Assembly (NCBI GenBank): GCA_963675135.1
Contig: OY776122.1
Location: forward strand, 21,392,881-21,456,880
Direction: 5' to 3'
Source: Galeopsis tetrahit
Lineage: Eukaryota > Streptophyta > Magnoliopsida > Lamiales > Lamiaceae
Length of the DNA stretch: 64,000 bases
Shown piece after piece: positions 1 through 11,418 of this stretch. The stretch's first letter is position 1, and the number at the start of each line of letters is the position of its first letter. The notes under the pieces are model-generated. The model was given only the letters and a program-made list of their open reading frames with translations. It was not told the DNA's origin and searched no databases. Both the position numbers and the translations under genes were made by a program.

Positions 1-1013
1 ACAATTAGAGTGTACTTTCTTCCTGTCAGAGTTGTTGGAGTGATTGGTCCGAAGAGATCCATATGTAGCAGTTCTAGAACTCTACTGGTTGATGCAGTCT
101 TCTTGATCTTGAAAGAGACCTTTGTTTGCTTCCCTTGCTGACATGCATCACATACCTGATCTTTATAGTAGAGTTCATTAGGCAAACCATCAACTAAGGA
201 TTACCTTGCTAGCCTGTTTAGAGTCTTAAAGTTCAAGTGGCTAAGACGTTTGTGCCATAGCCAGCTGATGTCTTTAGGGCTTTTTACATGCAGACAGGTA
301 TCCTTAGGACAGTTGTTCCAATTTGCAAGATACATACTACCTTTTCTAGATCCTGTTAGAAGAGTTTGTTTTGTTCGTTTATCACTTACATGACACTCAT
401 CTTTAGAAAATTTTACCGAATATCCAGTGTCACAAAAATGAGATACTGACAGTAAATTGAACTTCAAACCTTCTACATATGATACATCATGTACCTCAAT
501 GTCACCATTCTTTAAGGTGCCATATCTTTTTGTGTCACCGTGCGCGTTATCACCAAAGAAGACTTTTTTACCTTTCTTTTCTGTGTAGTTGGTCAGCAGG
601 GTTTTGGTTCCAGTCATATGGGATGAACATCCCCTGTTTATGTACCAAGTCTCTCCTGCTTGACCACCCTTTCTGTATAGGTCTCTTCTTTCCTGCAAGG
701 TAGATTAGATTTTAGGTACCCATTTTGTTTTGGGTCCTTGGGTGTTAGTAGTACCCTTGGGAACCCACATATACATTGGTCGTTTGAATAACCTTGAGCA
801 TTTGATTTGTCTCCCTCGGGCATCACATAACCAAATCTTACCAGGTGACACCTTAGCATGATTTGACTTGTTATTTGTGTCAGCTAGGTAACTGTCAGGT
901 GATTTCTTCTTGTAAGAATGAGTGTGAATTATCTTCTGACTAGTTACATTCGGCTTAGGTGCATTGGCTGAACGATGTACACGATTATATGGACCATACT
1001 CTTCTGTTCTCAC
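1..1013 (-). pseudogene. copia protease, GAG-pre-integrase and integrase start (decayed)
   Basis: Reading leftward from about 1013, frames give the linker after gag, then a retropepsin-like segment (TWYINRGCSSHMTG near 630-660), then the GAG-pre-integrase motif WHKRLSHLNFKTLNRLA near 210-250, then a zinc-type CDAC motif and the integrase start (LELLHMDLFGP) at the window edge. In a working copia protease the first motif reads DSG. Here the catalytic Asp codon reads Asn and the following Ser reads Arg, so the protease should be inactive. Stops and frame changes occur at about 200 and 700. The order matches copia pol and the equivalent region at 59116-59760. Confidence 0.8.
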
Positions 1014-2615
1014 AATATCATAAGAGATATGGGTGTAAAGAGAACAGATTTGTATGAAGAAGACTTCTTCTTCTTGGCTGGAGCAGCATACAGCTGAGAC
1101 TGTCTTAGACGAGATAGTCTAGGCTGTTTCTTGTTCTTCTGTACATGCTTGAGGTTAACTTGTCTTTTACCATTTTTGGTGTTGAGATAGTTAACCTTAA
1201 TTGGTACAGATGCATTTAGATCCATAACAGGTTCATTGTGTTTAGAACACTCACCAGTTTCATGTGATCGAGTAACACACTGGTTAGGTGTACAGTGTAC
1301 TGCCCTCAGCTAGAGAAGATGTTGATGGATTAAATTCATAGCCAAATCCCATCTTGTTCCCATTTGATCGATAATATTCAGAGATGTTTTCAATAGTAGC
1401 ATAAGCTTTATTGAACTCTGATATCTTTTGATCAAGGCTTTCCTTCTCCTTTTCTAAGAGCTCTTTTTCTTGGAAAAGATCATCGAACTTAGATTGTAGT
1501 GAACGAAATTCCTTGGTTTCTAAGGCTTGAGTTTTTAGCATCCCCTCATACAACTGAGTTATTGTGGTGTTCTCTTCTTAAAGAAGTTCCACTTTTTTAC
1601 TTAGTCTTTCATTCATTGTTACTAACTCAGGGGTGTTATCAAACTTGGCCTTTTTCAACCTAGCAATATCTTTCCTTAAATCTTTGTTCTCTTCTTCCAC
1701 TACTATGAAAGCTCTAGTTGCAATATCAAGATCACCTTTTACTTCCTCCAAGGATTGGTAATAGGTGCTCTTGAATTCGCCTATAGATGAGTTTGCCTCA
1801 TCTGTGTGTGAAGATGCAGGTAAATGATAAGTTGATGTATAGGAGTTTACCTCAGTTTCAGCTATAGCCATCATAACTACATCATCTGAGTCATCATTTG
1901 AGAAGATTCCAAAGTCAAGTGATGAGGGTAGATCATCACTTTGGTATTCTGATTCTTCAATCACCATAACTTGTCTATTTGAGTTCCTCTTGTCTCTTCT
2001 TGATTTTCTTTCTTCTTTGTCTCCTGAACACAGATCTGGACATTCATAGACATAGTGTCCAGGTTTATGACAGTTGAAGCATGTTCCTAATTTCTGATTT
2101 GGAGTACTTCTTCTTGGAGGTGTAGTATCTCTTCTCATATGGCTTTGACTGTCAAGTGACTCCTTATTCTTTCTAGGATACCTTTCTGGAGTCCTTTCTC
2201 TTGATTCTCTAGAGGATGATCCAGCTCGTTTATCCTTGTAATTTCTGTAGAATTTTCTATATTTGATGTTTAGAGTATTCATCCTCTCGAATCTTTTGAT
2301 CATAAGAGCCATTTGTTCTTTTAGGCTCATATCTGATCCTCCTACTTCATCTATGTTTAGAGGAATTTTGCCAGATGAGTTGCTAGTGGCTTTTGTACTT
2401 TTTGATGCCTTGAAGGCTACGGTCTTAGTGGTGGATGGTGTTGAAGTGTGTTCTTCATTCTCTGAATTTTCTTCTCTTTCTAAGTCATACTCATGGGCTT
2501 TAAGGTTCTGGAACAAAGTCTGAGTTGTCCAATTCTTGATGTCTTGAGTATTTTTGATGATGGTCTTCTTGAGCTTCCATTTCTTTGTTAGAGAGTCCAA
2601 CACCTTTAGATTTTT
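1014..2615 (-). pseudogene. copia gag, C-terminal half with zinc knuckle
   Basis: Continuation of gag beyond the inserted LTR. The frame resumes with NLKVLDSLTKKWKLKKTIIKN, matching the gag helix of the sister element near 61770-61800. It passes a basic Ser/Arg-rich stretch, then a CCHC zinc knuckle (CFNCHKPGHYVYEC, about 2040-2085) that would bind element RNA, and ends in acidic coiled-coil segments (about 1290-1750). Frame breaks occur near 1560, 1284 and 1225. It is the RNA-packaging half of a virus-like-particle protein and is now a relic. Confidence 0.8.
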
Positions 2616-2659
2616 CTTGCTGGAACACGCCGGCGAAGGCGGTCCGTCACCAGGTTCGT

Positions 2660-3860
2660 TGTTGGGTACCAAACGTATGAAACGAATTGAAACATAAACA
2701 ACATGCATCTAAAGCATAGTTTAGATATGTTACCTTTGAAGATCGAGGAGTTGATTCCAATCTACGGATCTTCTAGTCTGTCTCCCAACCTTGTTCGAAC
2801 ACCGGGTGAACGGCGTGCTATCAAACGTAGAGAATGCTGCCTTTAGTTCGTCTCCTTGAAACCCTAGCCGTTTTCTTAATTTCGTGTGTGCTAGGGTTTC
2901 AAAACTATTTTGAGGCTCCTATTTATAATCTCCATAAGTTCATGGGCCAGACTAGGGATCCATTAGAAGGTATAGGGTTTGGGCTTCTTACAGGCCCAAA
3001 TACTCTTATGTTCAGCCCAGAACATATAATTTGGCCCGAGAACATTAATTCATTCCACTAGAGAATTAATGTTGCACTCCCGTCCTATCCCAAACTGAAT
3101 CAGGGCTTCTATTAGACTTTATAATTCCCCGTGTTTAAGATATCGCACGTCCATTAATTATTAAAGCTTCTGACTTCTTTAAATAATTAATTTCTATAAT
3201 TCCTTGAGTAAGTACCACTCAACCTTGTTGTCGTATGGATTAAATCCACCTGCAGGGTTTAATACGACAATCCTTTATGAGTTTCCTCAAGGGGACATCA
3301 TCAGCCTAGATGTACAGGACACGGTGCCCTAATGCCAATAAGTAGACATCATGCGAGCGATGCCACTACCCAAAATACGGAGCGTGAAGAATCTACCAAG
3401 ATTCTCACCTATGGTACATCAAAGTAGTGAACAAGCACCCCACACATCTAAATATCACACTTAGGGTTAAGAATCATAAAAGTCACCAAGACCTCTAGTT
3501 ATTCATAACAGTCAGAACAGAAGAACATGTCTTATCTGTGATCCATTCAATACGCCTCAGCGCACTAGTATAAACTAATGGCCAAGACAAACCACTAACA
3601 AGTTTATACTACAACTTAAACCAATAGTTTTGTCCATAACTATCTCAATTGTGAATATTGTTTATATCTTACAAGGAACTGACAATGTGATCTTCTGTGT
3701 GACTACAAACCCACCACATCGTCTACAATGCAAGATAAGCAGAGATACAAGTAATCACAAAGAATGCAATAATGTGAAAAAACATTTATTTCAGATAAAA
3801 GGAAATCGAATATACGTCACAAAAGCCCACTAAAAGTTTGCTTTACAGTATACACCAACA
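2660..3860 (-). repeat. solo-LTR-like insertion inside gag
   Basis: About 1.2 kb unrelated to gag separates the two gag halves. On the minus strand it begins TGTTGGTGTATACTG and ends GGTACCCAACA, giving the TG...CA ends and TGTTGG/CCAACA terminal inverted repeat of an LTR. It contains a TATA-like TATAAATAGG in the minus orientation (about 2920-2930) and a strong hairpin. No internal region or second LTR is present, so a solo LTR left by recombination fits. About 45 GC-rich bases between its inner end and resumed gag, and the lack of a clear 5-bp target duplication, leave the exact boundary on the low-coordinate side uncertain. Confidence 0.6.
3230..3268. other. hairpin within the solo-LTR-like insertion
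   Basis: Imperfect inverted repeat: arms GTCGTATGGATTAAATCC and GGGTTTAATACGAC around a loop containing CCTGCAGG. It sits in the U3-like half of the LTR, upstream of its TATA-like box, so it could be a regulatory or RNA structure. Function unknown. Confidence 0.5.
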
Positions 3861-3861
3861 A

Positions 3862-4361
3862 TACTTCTTTCCAAGAGACTCAATCTCGTTTATGATCTTG
3901 GTGAATCTATTATCCAGCTGATCAATGCTCTCTTCTGATTGCATCTTGAAATGTTCAAATTTCTTGACTGTTGTTGATAGTTTGCTTTCTTTGATCAGCT
4001 CCGTTCCTTCACAAAGGAGTGCCAGGGCATCCCACATCTCTTTAATTGTATCACAATTGAGTACTTTTCCTATATACTCATTGGGGAGAGTTTGCATAAT
4101 GTAATCTTGAGCAATGCTGTCAAGATTTGCCTGCTTCATCTCTTCGGGAGTGAGGTCTTTCATAGGCTTGGGAGCGAGTTCTCCAACCGGAATCTCAGGA
4201 TCACCATTTGTTGTGTTTACCGTCATGATTGTGATTGGGCCTTCTGTGATCACGGACCACATCTTGTAGTGAACTGAGGTGAGATTCTTCCTCATCCTTA
4301 TCTTCCAATAGTCATAGTCTTCTACTGAAAACTTAGGCAGTTTACGCATGTTAGCACTCAT
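3862..4361 (-). pseudogene. copia gag, N-terminal half (UBN2 family)
   Basis: Starts MSANMRKLPKFSVEDYDYWKIRM, the usual opening of plant copia gag (Retrotran_gag_2/UBN2), and runs through the conserved helices LPNEYIGKVLNCDTIKEMWDAL and LIKESKLSTTVKKFEHFKM to LDNRFTKIINEIESLGKKY. It is then cut by the inserted LTR at about 3860. Compared with the sister gag (62240-61716) it is collinear, and a few codons (about TNREI) at the breakpoint cannot be found. The ATG lies about 125 bases downstream of the primer-binding site, as expected for the first gag codon. Confidence 0.85.
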
Positions 4362-4476
4362 GCTGTATGAGTTTTCAAAAACAGGTTTTTCAAAAGATAG
4401 ATCTGTTCAAGAGGACTACAGAAAGACTCCCTCAAGTCTTCTGATAATCTAGAGACAGTAGTCCGTTAGAACCACT

Positions 4477-4488
4477 GTTCTGATACCA
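4477..4488 (-). other. primer-binding site (initiator tRNA-Met type)
   Basis: Minus strand reads TGGTATCAGAAC two bases inside the LTR end, one base off the canonical TGGTATCAGAGC complementary to initiator tRNA-Met 3' end. It fixes the element's direction and the LTR inner border at 4491. Confidence 0.8.
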
Positions 4489-4490
4489 CT

Positions 4491-5334
4491 TGTTGGTCCC
4501 TGAACGAGTAGTGAATGGGTTTAAAGTCTAGAGGGGAGGGGTGAATAGACTTTAAAACTTTTTCAAATTAAGGAGTTAGGTCCTCTTCTGATTTCTATGT
4601 CTGCTGGACTACGAGTCTGCTGGTCCAGAAGACGATAGTTATCTGATAGAGTGTTTTAAAATGCAGAAGTGAGTAGGCCTTTTATTTCGACTCGTTCGAA
4701 TGTTCTTTTGAAATAACCAATTAAGTGTTATTATGAAATACTCAGTTGATGCTGGTTTGAAAGATATATGGCCTTGTTTGCAAAGATGTTTCAAATCACA
4801 ATATGCACTATGATAAAGATAAGTAAATTGAAAAGTAAAGTGCAGTAAGTAAATAACACCGTAGATATATAGTGGTTCGGATATACGATCCTACGTCCAC
4901 TCTCACGTTCCAAACGTGAAGTTAATCCCTTTAATTTCCCGAAAATTACAAGGGCTTGTCCTTTATAGTACCAAGAGAAGGACTTTGAGATCTGAACAGT
5001 TCCAAACTGCTACGGTCTCCACAAGTGATTTGTGAGCACTTGCACTCTTACAGGGGTTCAAAAACTTAACCTTATGGTGGGGGTTTTGGGGTTTTTTAAT
5101 GGATCCAACTAATGGTTCAAGCTTATAAATTGCTTAACCACTATGCCTAAATCAAAGGATATACAGTGTGTATTGGATTCAGGTTCTTTGGTTGGATGAG
5201 AAAATAACTTAAGAGCTAAAAGTATTCTAATGCTTTTATGTGCTCTTGAGAATTCTTATGAGTGTGTTGCTTTTTGGCTTGCTTGCTTGATTAGCTTCAG
5301 AATTCTTGCTTGGTATTTTCGTGTTCTCTTGCTT
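4491..5334 (-). repeat. 5' LTR of the first SIRE-type element (probably truncated)
   Basis: Begins on the plus strand with TGTTGGTCCCTGAACGAG next to the primer-binding site. It shares with the LTRs at 49841 and 62506 the opening TGT-GGTCCC, the GTCTAGAGGGG-GGTGAATAGAC block and the TATAGTGGTTCG...CCACTCTCAC block. No canonical CA end is visible where it meets the neighbouring copia integrase around 5335, and at about 840 bp it is shorter than the 1.3-kb LTR of the sister copy, so it is probably truncated. Confidence 0.7.
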
Positions 5335-5335
5335 T

Positions 5336-6450
5336 TGATTTAATTCACATGGATGTTTGGGGGCCTGCTTCTTGTTTATCTATTGAGGGATATAGATATT
5401 ATCTGTCTCTAGTTGATGATTACACAAGACATGTGTGGGTGTTTCTTCTTATGGAAAAATCTTAGGTGGTTACTGTATTCACACAGTTCATGAAGACAGT
5501 AGAAAGGTCCTTTGGGGTGTTAATCAAAGCTATCCAACATGACATGGGCACTGAATTTCTCCATGTAGCTAAATTGGTTAAGCCTATTGGCATTCAAGTA
5601 CGTTTATCTTGTGCTTACACCCACCCTCAGAATGGATTGGTAGAGAGAAAACATCAGCACATAACTGAGTTTGGTTTGGCAATGCTTGCTAGATCTAAGC
5701 TATCCATAGCATTTGGTGGCATGCTTTCTCTACTCCAGCACATGTGATCAACATGCTTAAGGCCCCAGTAACTCAGAACACTTCACCCTTTGAATTACTC
5801 TACAACAGATCACCTGATTATCATTCACTAAGGGTATTTGGATGTGCATGTTTTCCCTTTCTCAAACCCTACAATTCATCCAAGCTTCAATTTAGAAGTT
5901 CAAAGTGTATCTTTCTGGGGTATAGTCCTTTTCATAAGGGATATAAATACCTTCATGAATTTGGGAAAATCTTCATCTCAACTTCAGTTCAGTTCAATGA
6001 GGAAGAATTTCCACATTTCTCTCCTTCCACCAGTTCACATCCACACTCTCCTCATACTTCACCTTTACAGTTCTCAGCTCAAATACCAAATGATCTTACT
6101 CATGCTCCTCCCCTAGATATTGCAACTTCTTCCCCTCATATATCACTCCATGACTCCCTCTCTCATAACTTCACACCCACTATTTCCAACTCTCTTAACA
6201 ACACTTATCCAACATCAACTCATGTTCATAACAACTCCTCGTCTACTCATAATCTTAACAGTTCCTCATCAAACTCTTCCAAATATATGCTTGCTCCATC
6301 ATCTATTGTCACCACTCCCACTTCACCTATCCCTTCACTAATACATATTCTTCCATCTCACCCATGCAAACAAGATCTAAATCTGGAATCTACAAACCCA
6401 AAGCTCTCATATCTACACTTTCCATTCCTGAACCAAACACTGTTATAGAA
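5336..6450 (+). pseudogene. copia integrase, decayed
   Basis: The catalytic core is readable: LVDDYTRHVWVF (first Asp region), then HDMGTEF (second Asp) and PQNGLVERKHQHI (catalytic Glu), followed by the copia C-terminal signature RVFGCACFPFLKPYNSSKLQFRS and IFLGYSP. A TAG stop at 5463-5465 and a frameshift near 5740 break it. A Ser/Thr/Pro/His-rich linker (about 6010-6400) precedes the RT. Its function was insertion of element cDNA into the host chromosome. Confidence 0.8.
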
Positions 6451-6503
6451 GTTATTCAAAACCCTAAGTTGGAATATGATGCTTTGATTCAGAATGGAAC
6501 TTT

Positions 6504-7925
6504 GTGCCCCCATCTTCTGATATTCATCCCATTACTACTAAGCGGCTATTCAGGGTCAAATATAACAAAGATGGATTTGTTGAGAGATTTAAAGCTCTTT
6601 TAGTAGTTAGAGGGTTTCAACAACAGGCTGGTGTGGACTATTTCAGTACATTTAGCCCTGTTATAAAACCAGTTACACTTAGAATTGTCTTCACTCTTGA
6701 TGTCTCCAAATGGTGGGCTATTTAACAAGTTGACATCAACAATGCATTTCTTAAAGGTGTGCTTCATGAAATAGTTTACATTGCTCAACCTGAAGGATTT
6801 GTTGATTCACAGCACCCTCACTATGTATGCAAGCTTCAAAAAGAATTGTATGGCCTTAAACAAGCCCCAAAAGCCTGGTATGATACTCTCAAAGATTTCT
6901 TGATGCAGCAAGGCTTCACACACTCTTCATCTGATCATTGCCTGTTCCATAGATTTCTTCATGGAAAGATCACTCTTCTACTTGTATATGTGGATGACAT
7001 ATTGATTACTGGTGATAATTCAGCTCTAGTACAATCACTCATTGATGATCTTCATTCACAGTTTTCTCTCAAGCATCTAGGGAAGATAAACTACTTCTTG
7101 GGCATTGAAGCTCACTCCACCTCTTCTCACATCAAGCTCACATAATCTAAATATGTTAATGACATCATTTGTAAAGCCAAACTTTCTGACTCTAAACCTT
7201 GTCCATCTCCCACATGTCCTTCTTCCAAGCTTTCACTCTCTGACAACCCTTCTTTTGATAACCCCACCTTATACAGAAGCATTGTTGGTGCCCTGCAGTA
7301 TCTCACCCTAACCAGACCTGATATCTAATTCAGTGTGGACAAGTTATCTCAATTCTTGCAAAGTCCTACACAAAATCAATGGAAAGCTTGTAAGAGGGAT
7401 CTTAGATATCTTAAAGACTCTCTTACTCATGGTATCTCTTTTTTTCCAGTTTCAGATTACAAGTTGCAGGGGTTTGTGGATGCTGATGATTATGCTTCTA
7501 GCATAGATGGCAGGCGCAGTACATCAGGTTTTTGTATCACACTTGGAAGGAACTTGATATCTTAGAGCTCTAGAAAGCAGTTTGTGGTAGCTCGCAGCAG
7601 CACTGAGGCTGAATACAGAGCTCTAGCTCTTACTACTACAGACATCATGTGGATTGTTAGTCTATGCAAGGAACTACACATTCTCATCTCCACTACTGGC
7701 TTACTGTGGTGTGACAATCAAGGGGCTATAACACTTGCTTTCAGCCCGGCTTTTCACTCTCGCACAAAACACATTGAAGTAGATGTTCGCTTTCTGCGGG
7801 AAAAGGTGCAAAATAGCTTTCTTGACATACGTTTCATCTCCTCCGAAGATCAACCAGCTAATCTCCTAACTAAGCCGCTTGCTCCAGCTCGTTTCCGAAT
7901 TCTTCCGGGGCATGTTGAAGTATAA
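6504..7925 (+). pseudogene. copia reverse transcriptase and RNase H, decayed
   Basis: RT opens with RLFRVKYNKDGFVERFKALLVVRGFQQ, continues with QVDINNAFLKG (catalytic Asp motif), LYGLKQAPKAWYDTL and the active-site box YVDDILITGD near 6990-7020. RNase H includes DADDYASSIDGRRSTSGFC, SSTEAEYRA and CDNQGAI, ending HVEV. Frame is shared throughout, but stops interrupt it at about 6723, 7143, 7326 and 7563. The last codons overlap the LTR start. Confidence 0.85.
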
Positions 7926-8139
7926 CATAAATATGCATGCAAATCACATGCAAACCCTAAGCCCTAATATTGCATGGAACACACACATGCAACTCACATG
8001 CTCACTAAGTAGTTTCTAGAAGAAGAGTAGTTAGGCTAACCAATAGTTGTTAGATGGAAGATTTTAGAATGAGAGTCTTCTATATATATTGTACAATCTA
8101 CACATTGCAAAGTTAAGGTGAATATACACCAATTTAACA
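7913..8139 (+). repeat. 3' LTR of the plus-strand copia element
   Basis: Starts TGTTGAAGTATAACA directly after a purine-rich CCGGGGCA stretch at the end of RNase H and ends TTTAACA, giving matched TGTT...AACA ends over 227 bp. The DNA immediately to the right (from 8142) matches 23906 onward, showing where the element stops and the older genomic segment begins. Confidence 0.75.
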
Positions 8140-8379
8140 AAGAGAATATATGAAACAGATAAAGGAAAAAGTGAGCAAAAGAAGAAGAAGAAATATACTT
8201 GATCCATGATCATTTGTGCGCATATGGCAAAAACTTATATGCAATATTGCATACATGCAATATTGACTAATTAAGGTAAATTAAGTCAAAGTTCGTGGGA
8301 AAACACAGGTCAACGTGGATTAAAACGGGTCAACCTTAATTAGAATATTTATTTTCACTCTAAAATATTATCTTACTAT

Positions 8380-8715
8380 ATGATCAAAACTATGTTACTA
8401 CAAGATCTAAATTTTGTCACTACAAGGCCAAAAGTGTATTACTGCAAGTCCAAAAATATTCTGGAAACTTATTTTTTTTGGGCAAAATTACTAAAATAAT
8501 TTTGACTTATTCGGCTACTACATGACTAAAACAATGTTACTACAAGACCAAAATTTTATCACTACAAGGTCAAAAGTGTATTACTGCATATTCAAAAATA
8601 TTCTGAAGACTTAATTTTTTGGTGAATTTGTCAAAATGTTTTGACATGTAGTATTAAATTTTTTGCCTTGTAGTAGTAATATTTTGGCCTTGTAGTAACA
8701 ATATTTTGGTCATGT
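8380..8715. repeat. foldback and tandem 'ACTACAAG' repeat
   Basis: Direct repeats of a roughly 125-bp unit (ACTACAAGGCCAAAAGTGTATTACTGCA at about 8418 and 8565) are followed by inverted copies (GCCTTGTAGTA at about 8660 and 8690). The block lies in a stretch of copy A that is missing from copy B, so it is an insertion, probably a foldback MITE. Termini not determined. Confidence 0.55.
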
Positions 8716-9265
8716 TGTAAACCACTTGTTTGCAACCCGCGAATTTTCTAGACAACCCGGATCCGAGCTTATGACCCGCAATTTTTTTAAAATTGACTTA
8801 ATTTAACTTTTGAGTAGTTTAGGGTTTTGACTTGTCTAATTGGGATGCATTGCATGTATACAATATTTCACACAAGACTAGCACTCAGTATATATGCATG
8901 CCCGTGTACATGTATTGATAATATATAACTTGTTGTACGTAACTTTATATGAATTATGAAGTTCATTTTAATATATATAAAGTATGTTTTTACAACTTAC
9001 TGCATCATATTATTTTTCTTAAACAAAGTATTAGTATGCGATAGTCTCGATCGTATTTACAAAATTATTATGCATATTGAATTATGTTTTTTACAACTTA
9101 TTGCATCATATATATATAGAAATAATTATTTTTTGTCCACAAAGTGATATTGTTTAGATAAAAAGTGATAGTCACTTTTCATAAAATTATTATCACTTTT
9201 TTAATAGAAATAATTATATAAAGTAAAAAGTTACAACAAAATAACTCTTAAAACTAACACAATTA

Positions 9266-9495
9266 CTTCCTCCGTTCACAAAAAATGTGTTCAATCCTTA
9301 TTTTTTGCCCACAAAGAATAGGTTCATTCTATTTAAGTACTTAACTTTTAAGTATATTTTTTACTTTATAACAAAGTTATAATCTAACAACAAGACCATT
9401 TACTCTTTACCCCACATATTTTTTTATAATTAAAATATTATTATTTTAAAAACATATGCGAAAAAAAAAATCTCACTTTTTGTGAACGAATTGAG
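9266..9495. mobile_element. Stowaway-like MITE
   Basis: 230 bp flanked by TA. The ends CTTCCTCCGTTCACAAAAA and TTTTTGTGAACGAATTGAG are imperfect inverted repeats of the Stowaway CTCCCTCCGT type. No coding capacity. It sits in DNA absent from copy B. Confidence 0.7.
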
Positions 9496-9929
9496 TAATA
9501 ATCATGTCAGTAAATCTCATTTAGTAACTTAGATCTAAAAAGTGACAATGTTTATACAAAAAGTGATAATGTTTAAGTAAAAAATGATAGTTACTTTTCA
9601 TAAAAACATTATCACTATTTCACTAAACAGTTATCACTTTTTTTAATAATGATATTTTTTCAAGTAAAAATGACAATAAACTTAGAAAATCGATGTAATA
9701 TATTAGTAAAAATAATCATGACCACTAAAAACTTAGTCATAATGCGTTGTCGATTGTGTATCAATTTTTTTTAATTAGTTCTTAATAAAAAGTCCACCCT
9801 TCATTAGTTTGTACATATCGTTTTTTGAAAAAATATTTTTGAAGAAAATAAATTTTTTTAATTAATTTATTAAAAAAATAATGGTATAAATTTATGGTTT
9901 TTTTTTTTTTCTGACAGTGGTATAAACTA

Positions 9930-10226
9930 CTCCATCCGTCCCGTGATTACTTGCACACTTTCTTTATTGGGACATCCCGAAAATTACTTGCACACTTTTA
10001 ATATGGAAATACTCCACAATATTAATAACCTCACAACATCATTTTATTTTCAAATTTACCACTTATTTTTTACATACATTTCACTTTACACATCATCAAA
10101 TTAACTTTACACATCATCAAATTACCTAAAATACCCCTCTTTTATCTTACATCATCAACCACTAAATCCACTTTTCTTAAATAACGTGCCGGTCAAACTA
10201 TGCAAGTTATCCCGGGACGGAGGGAG
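9930..10226. mobile_element. Stowaway-like MITE
   Basis: 297 bp bounded by TA duplications at 9928-9929 and 10227-10228. Ends CTCCATCCGTCCCG and CGGGACGGAGGGAG are near-perfect inverted repeats typical of Stowaway (Tc1/mariner-type) MITEs. A long inner arm (TTACTTGCACACTTT) is repeated. No ORF. Confidence 0.85.
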
Positions 10227-10399
10227 TATAAATTTATGATTAATAATGGGCTTGGAAAGTGAAGCTACATGTCTAATGTTGCCCGGGCTGTGTCTGTTGA
10301 AGTTGAAGGGAGTAGGATGGGCTGGAGTAAAATGAGGAAAGATGGATGGGCCCAACTTATATATTAATGGGTCAATGAAAGATCCGTTTCATAGAATGA

Positions 10400-11418
10400 G
10401 ATCCGTGAGACGATCTCACCCAAGTTTTTGCCAAACTCCATTATATACTAGGCATTCGAAACTATTTTGAACTAATTTTGTTTTAGGCTGTTGTACCGAT
10501 TTTTGTCAGGGTGTATTGATTAAACGGTAACAAACAATATCATTTATATGTGAGTGGTTTTTTACGGATCGAAAGATGATCAAAAATGTTCTTGATGAAC
10601 TCTTTAAGATTAGGGTTTTGTTCTTAGTAAAGAACTTGAAGAAGCTTGAGAGAGAAGCTGAAATTAGGGTTTTGTGTATAAGAAAATGAATTCGGATATG
10701 TTTATTAAGCCTTCAATGGGTTTATATACTAGGTTACAATTTGCACGCATTCATTGGTGGCAGCTCAGCATTAATTAATCCACCCTTAATTGAATATACT
10801 TGCTATTAAATGTAAATACAGTTGCTATTTTAGTGTGATCATTTCATGCATTTAATGCATCTACTTGTTGACCGTAAAAAAAAATGCATCTACTTTGCAT
10901 TAAATGTCTCTGCAATCAGCCATTTTAAGTCTCATCCTTCGTTGTACTCGGCGACGATCATACCTCTTGCACCACCTTTGACTTGTCAATGCTCGGAGGA
11001 TAAATTCCATAGTTGTTTGATCACTGTTGCTCTAATATGGGCTCATGGCGAGCATCTGGACTTGGATCTTCTCATATAACTGTCTTCTTCATGTCTTCAA
11101 GATACCTTATTCGCCAATGACATTGCTCGTCATTTTTTACTGTGTCGACCATCTTCACTTGTGATCCCATGTATATTGTTTTGCCATCATCTCTAATTAC
11201 TCTTGCTCGCCGAACATGAAAACTCTTGCTCGCTGCCACGTGGACATTTTTGACCTGTCTGACCATTAAATATATATCCACCTTACTCGCTTTTTATTGG
11301 TGCTCGTTCTTGACCTGGTTGATTAGGTTTGATGACTTTGACTTTTCTTCATTGAATTATTGACCGGTCAATAAAACAAATGTTGACTTGTTGACTGAAC
11401 ATTATGTATATAACCTAC
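10400..11418. other. unclassified insertion in copy A
   Basis: Absent from copy B. Contains ATTAGGGTTTTG motifs (about 10610 and 10665) and moderately GC-rich text around 10930-11280. Short ORFs on both strands show no recognisable domain. It could be a degraded LTR or leader region of an unknown retroelement; no termini were found. Confidence 0.35.

Larger units (their letters stand above)
1..5334 (-). mobile_element. SIRE-type Ty1/copia retrotransposon, 5' half
   Basis: A minus-strand copia element that enters from the left edge. Reading right to left it has an LTR (4491-5334), a primer-binding site matching initiator tRNA-Met, a UBN2-type gag, a zinc knuckle, a protease-like segment, a GAG-pre-integrase segment and the first residues of integrase at the window edge. 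RT, RNase H, any extra ORF and the 3' LTR lie outside. Frames are broken by stops, shifts and an LTR-like insertion, so it is dead. Lineage is inferred from gag and LTR similarity to the better preserved copy at 49841-63032. The right junction with the next copia element is approximate, with no clean LTR terminus there. Confidence 0.85.
5335..8139 (+). mobile_element. decayed Ty1/copia element (Ale/Ivana-like), 3' part
   Basis: Plus-strand copia remnant running from integrase (FDLIHMDVWGP at about 5336) through RT and RNase H to a short 3' LTR. Gag and protease are missing, since the element is cut on its left by the minus-strand SIRE-type element. The 227-bp LTR and the pol style (YVDDILITGD, RVFGCACFPFL) suggest an Ale/Ivana type, a low-confidence lineage call. 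Multiple in-frame stops and at least two frameshifts make it inactive. Confidence 0.85.
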
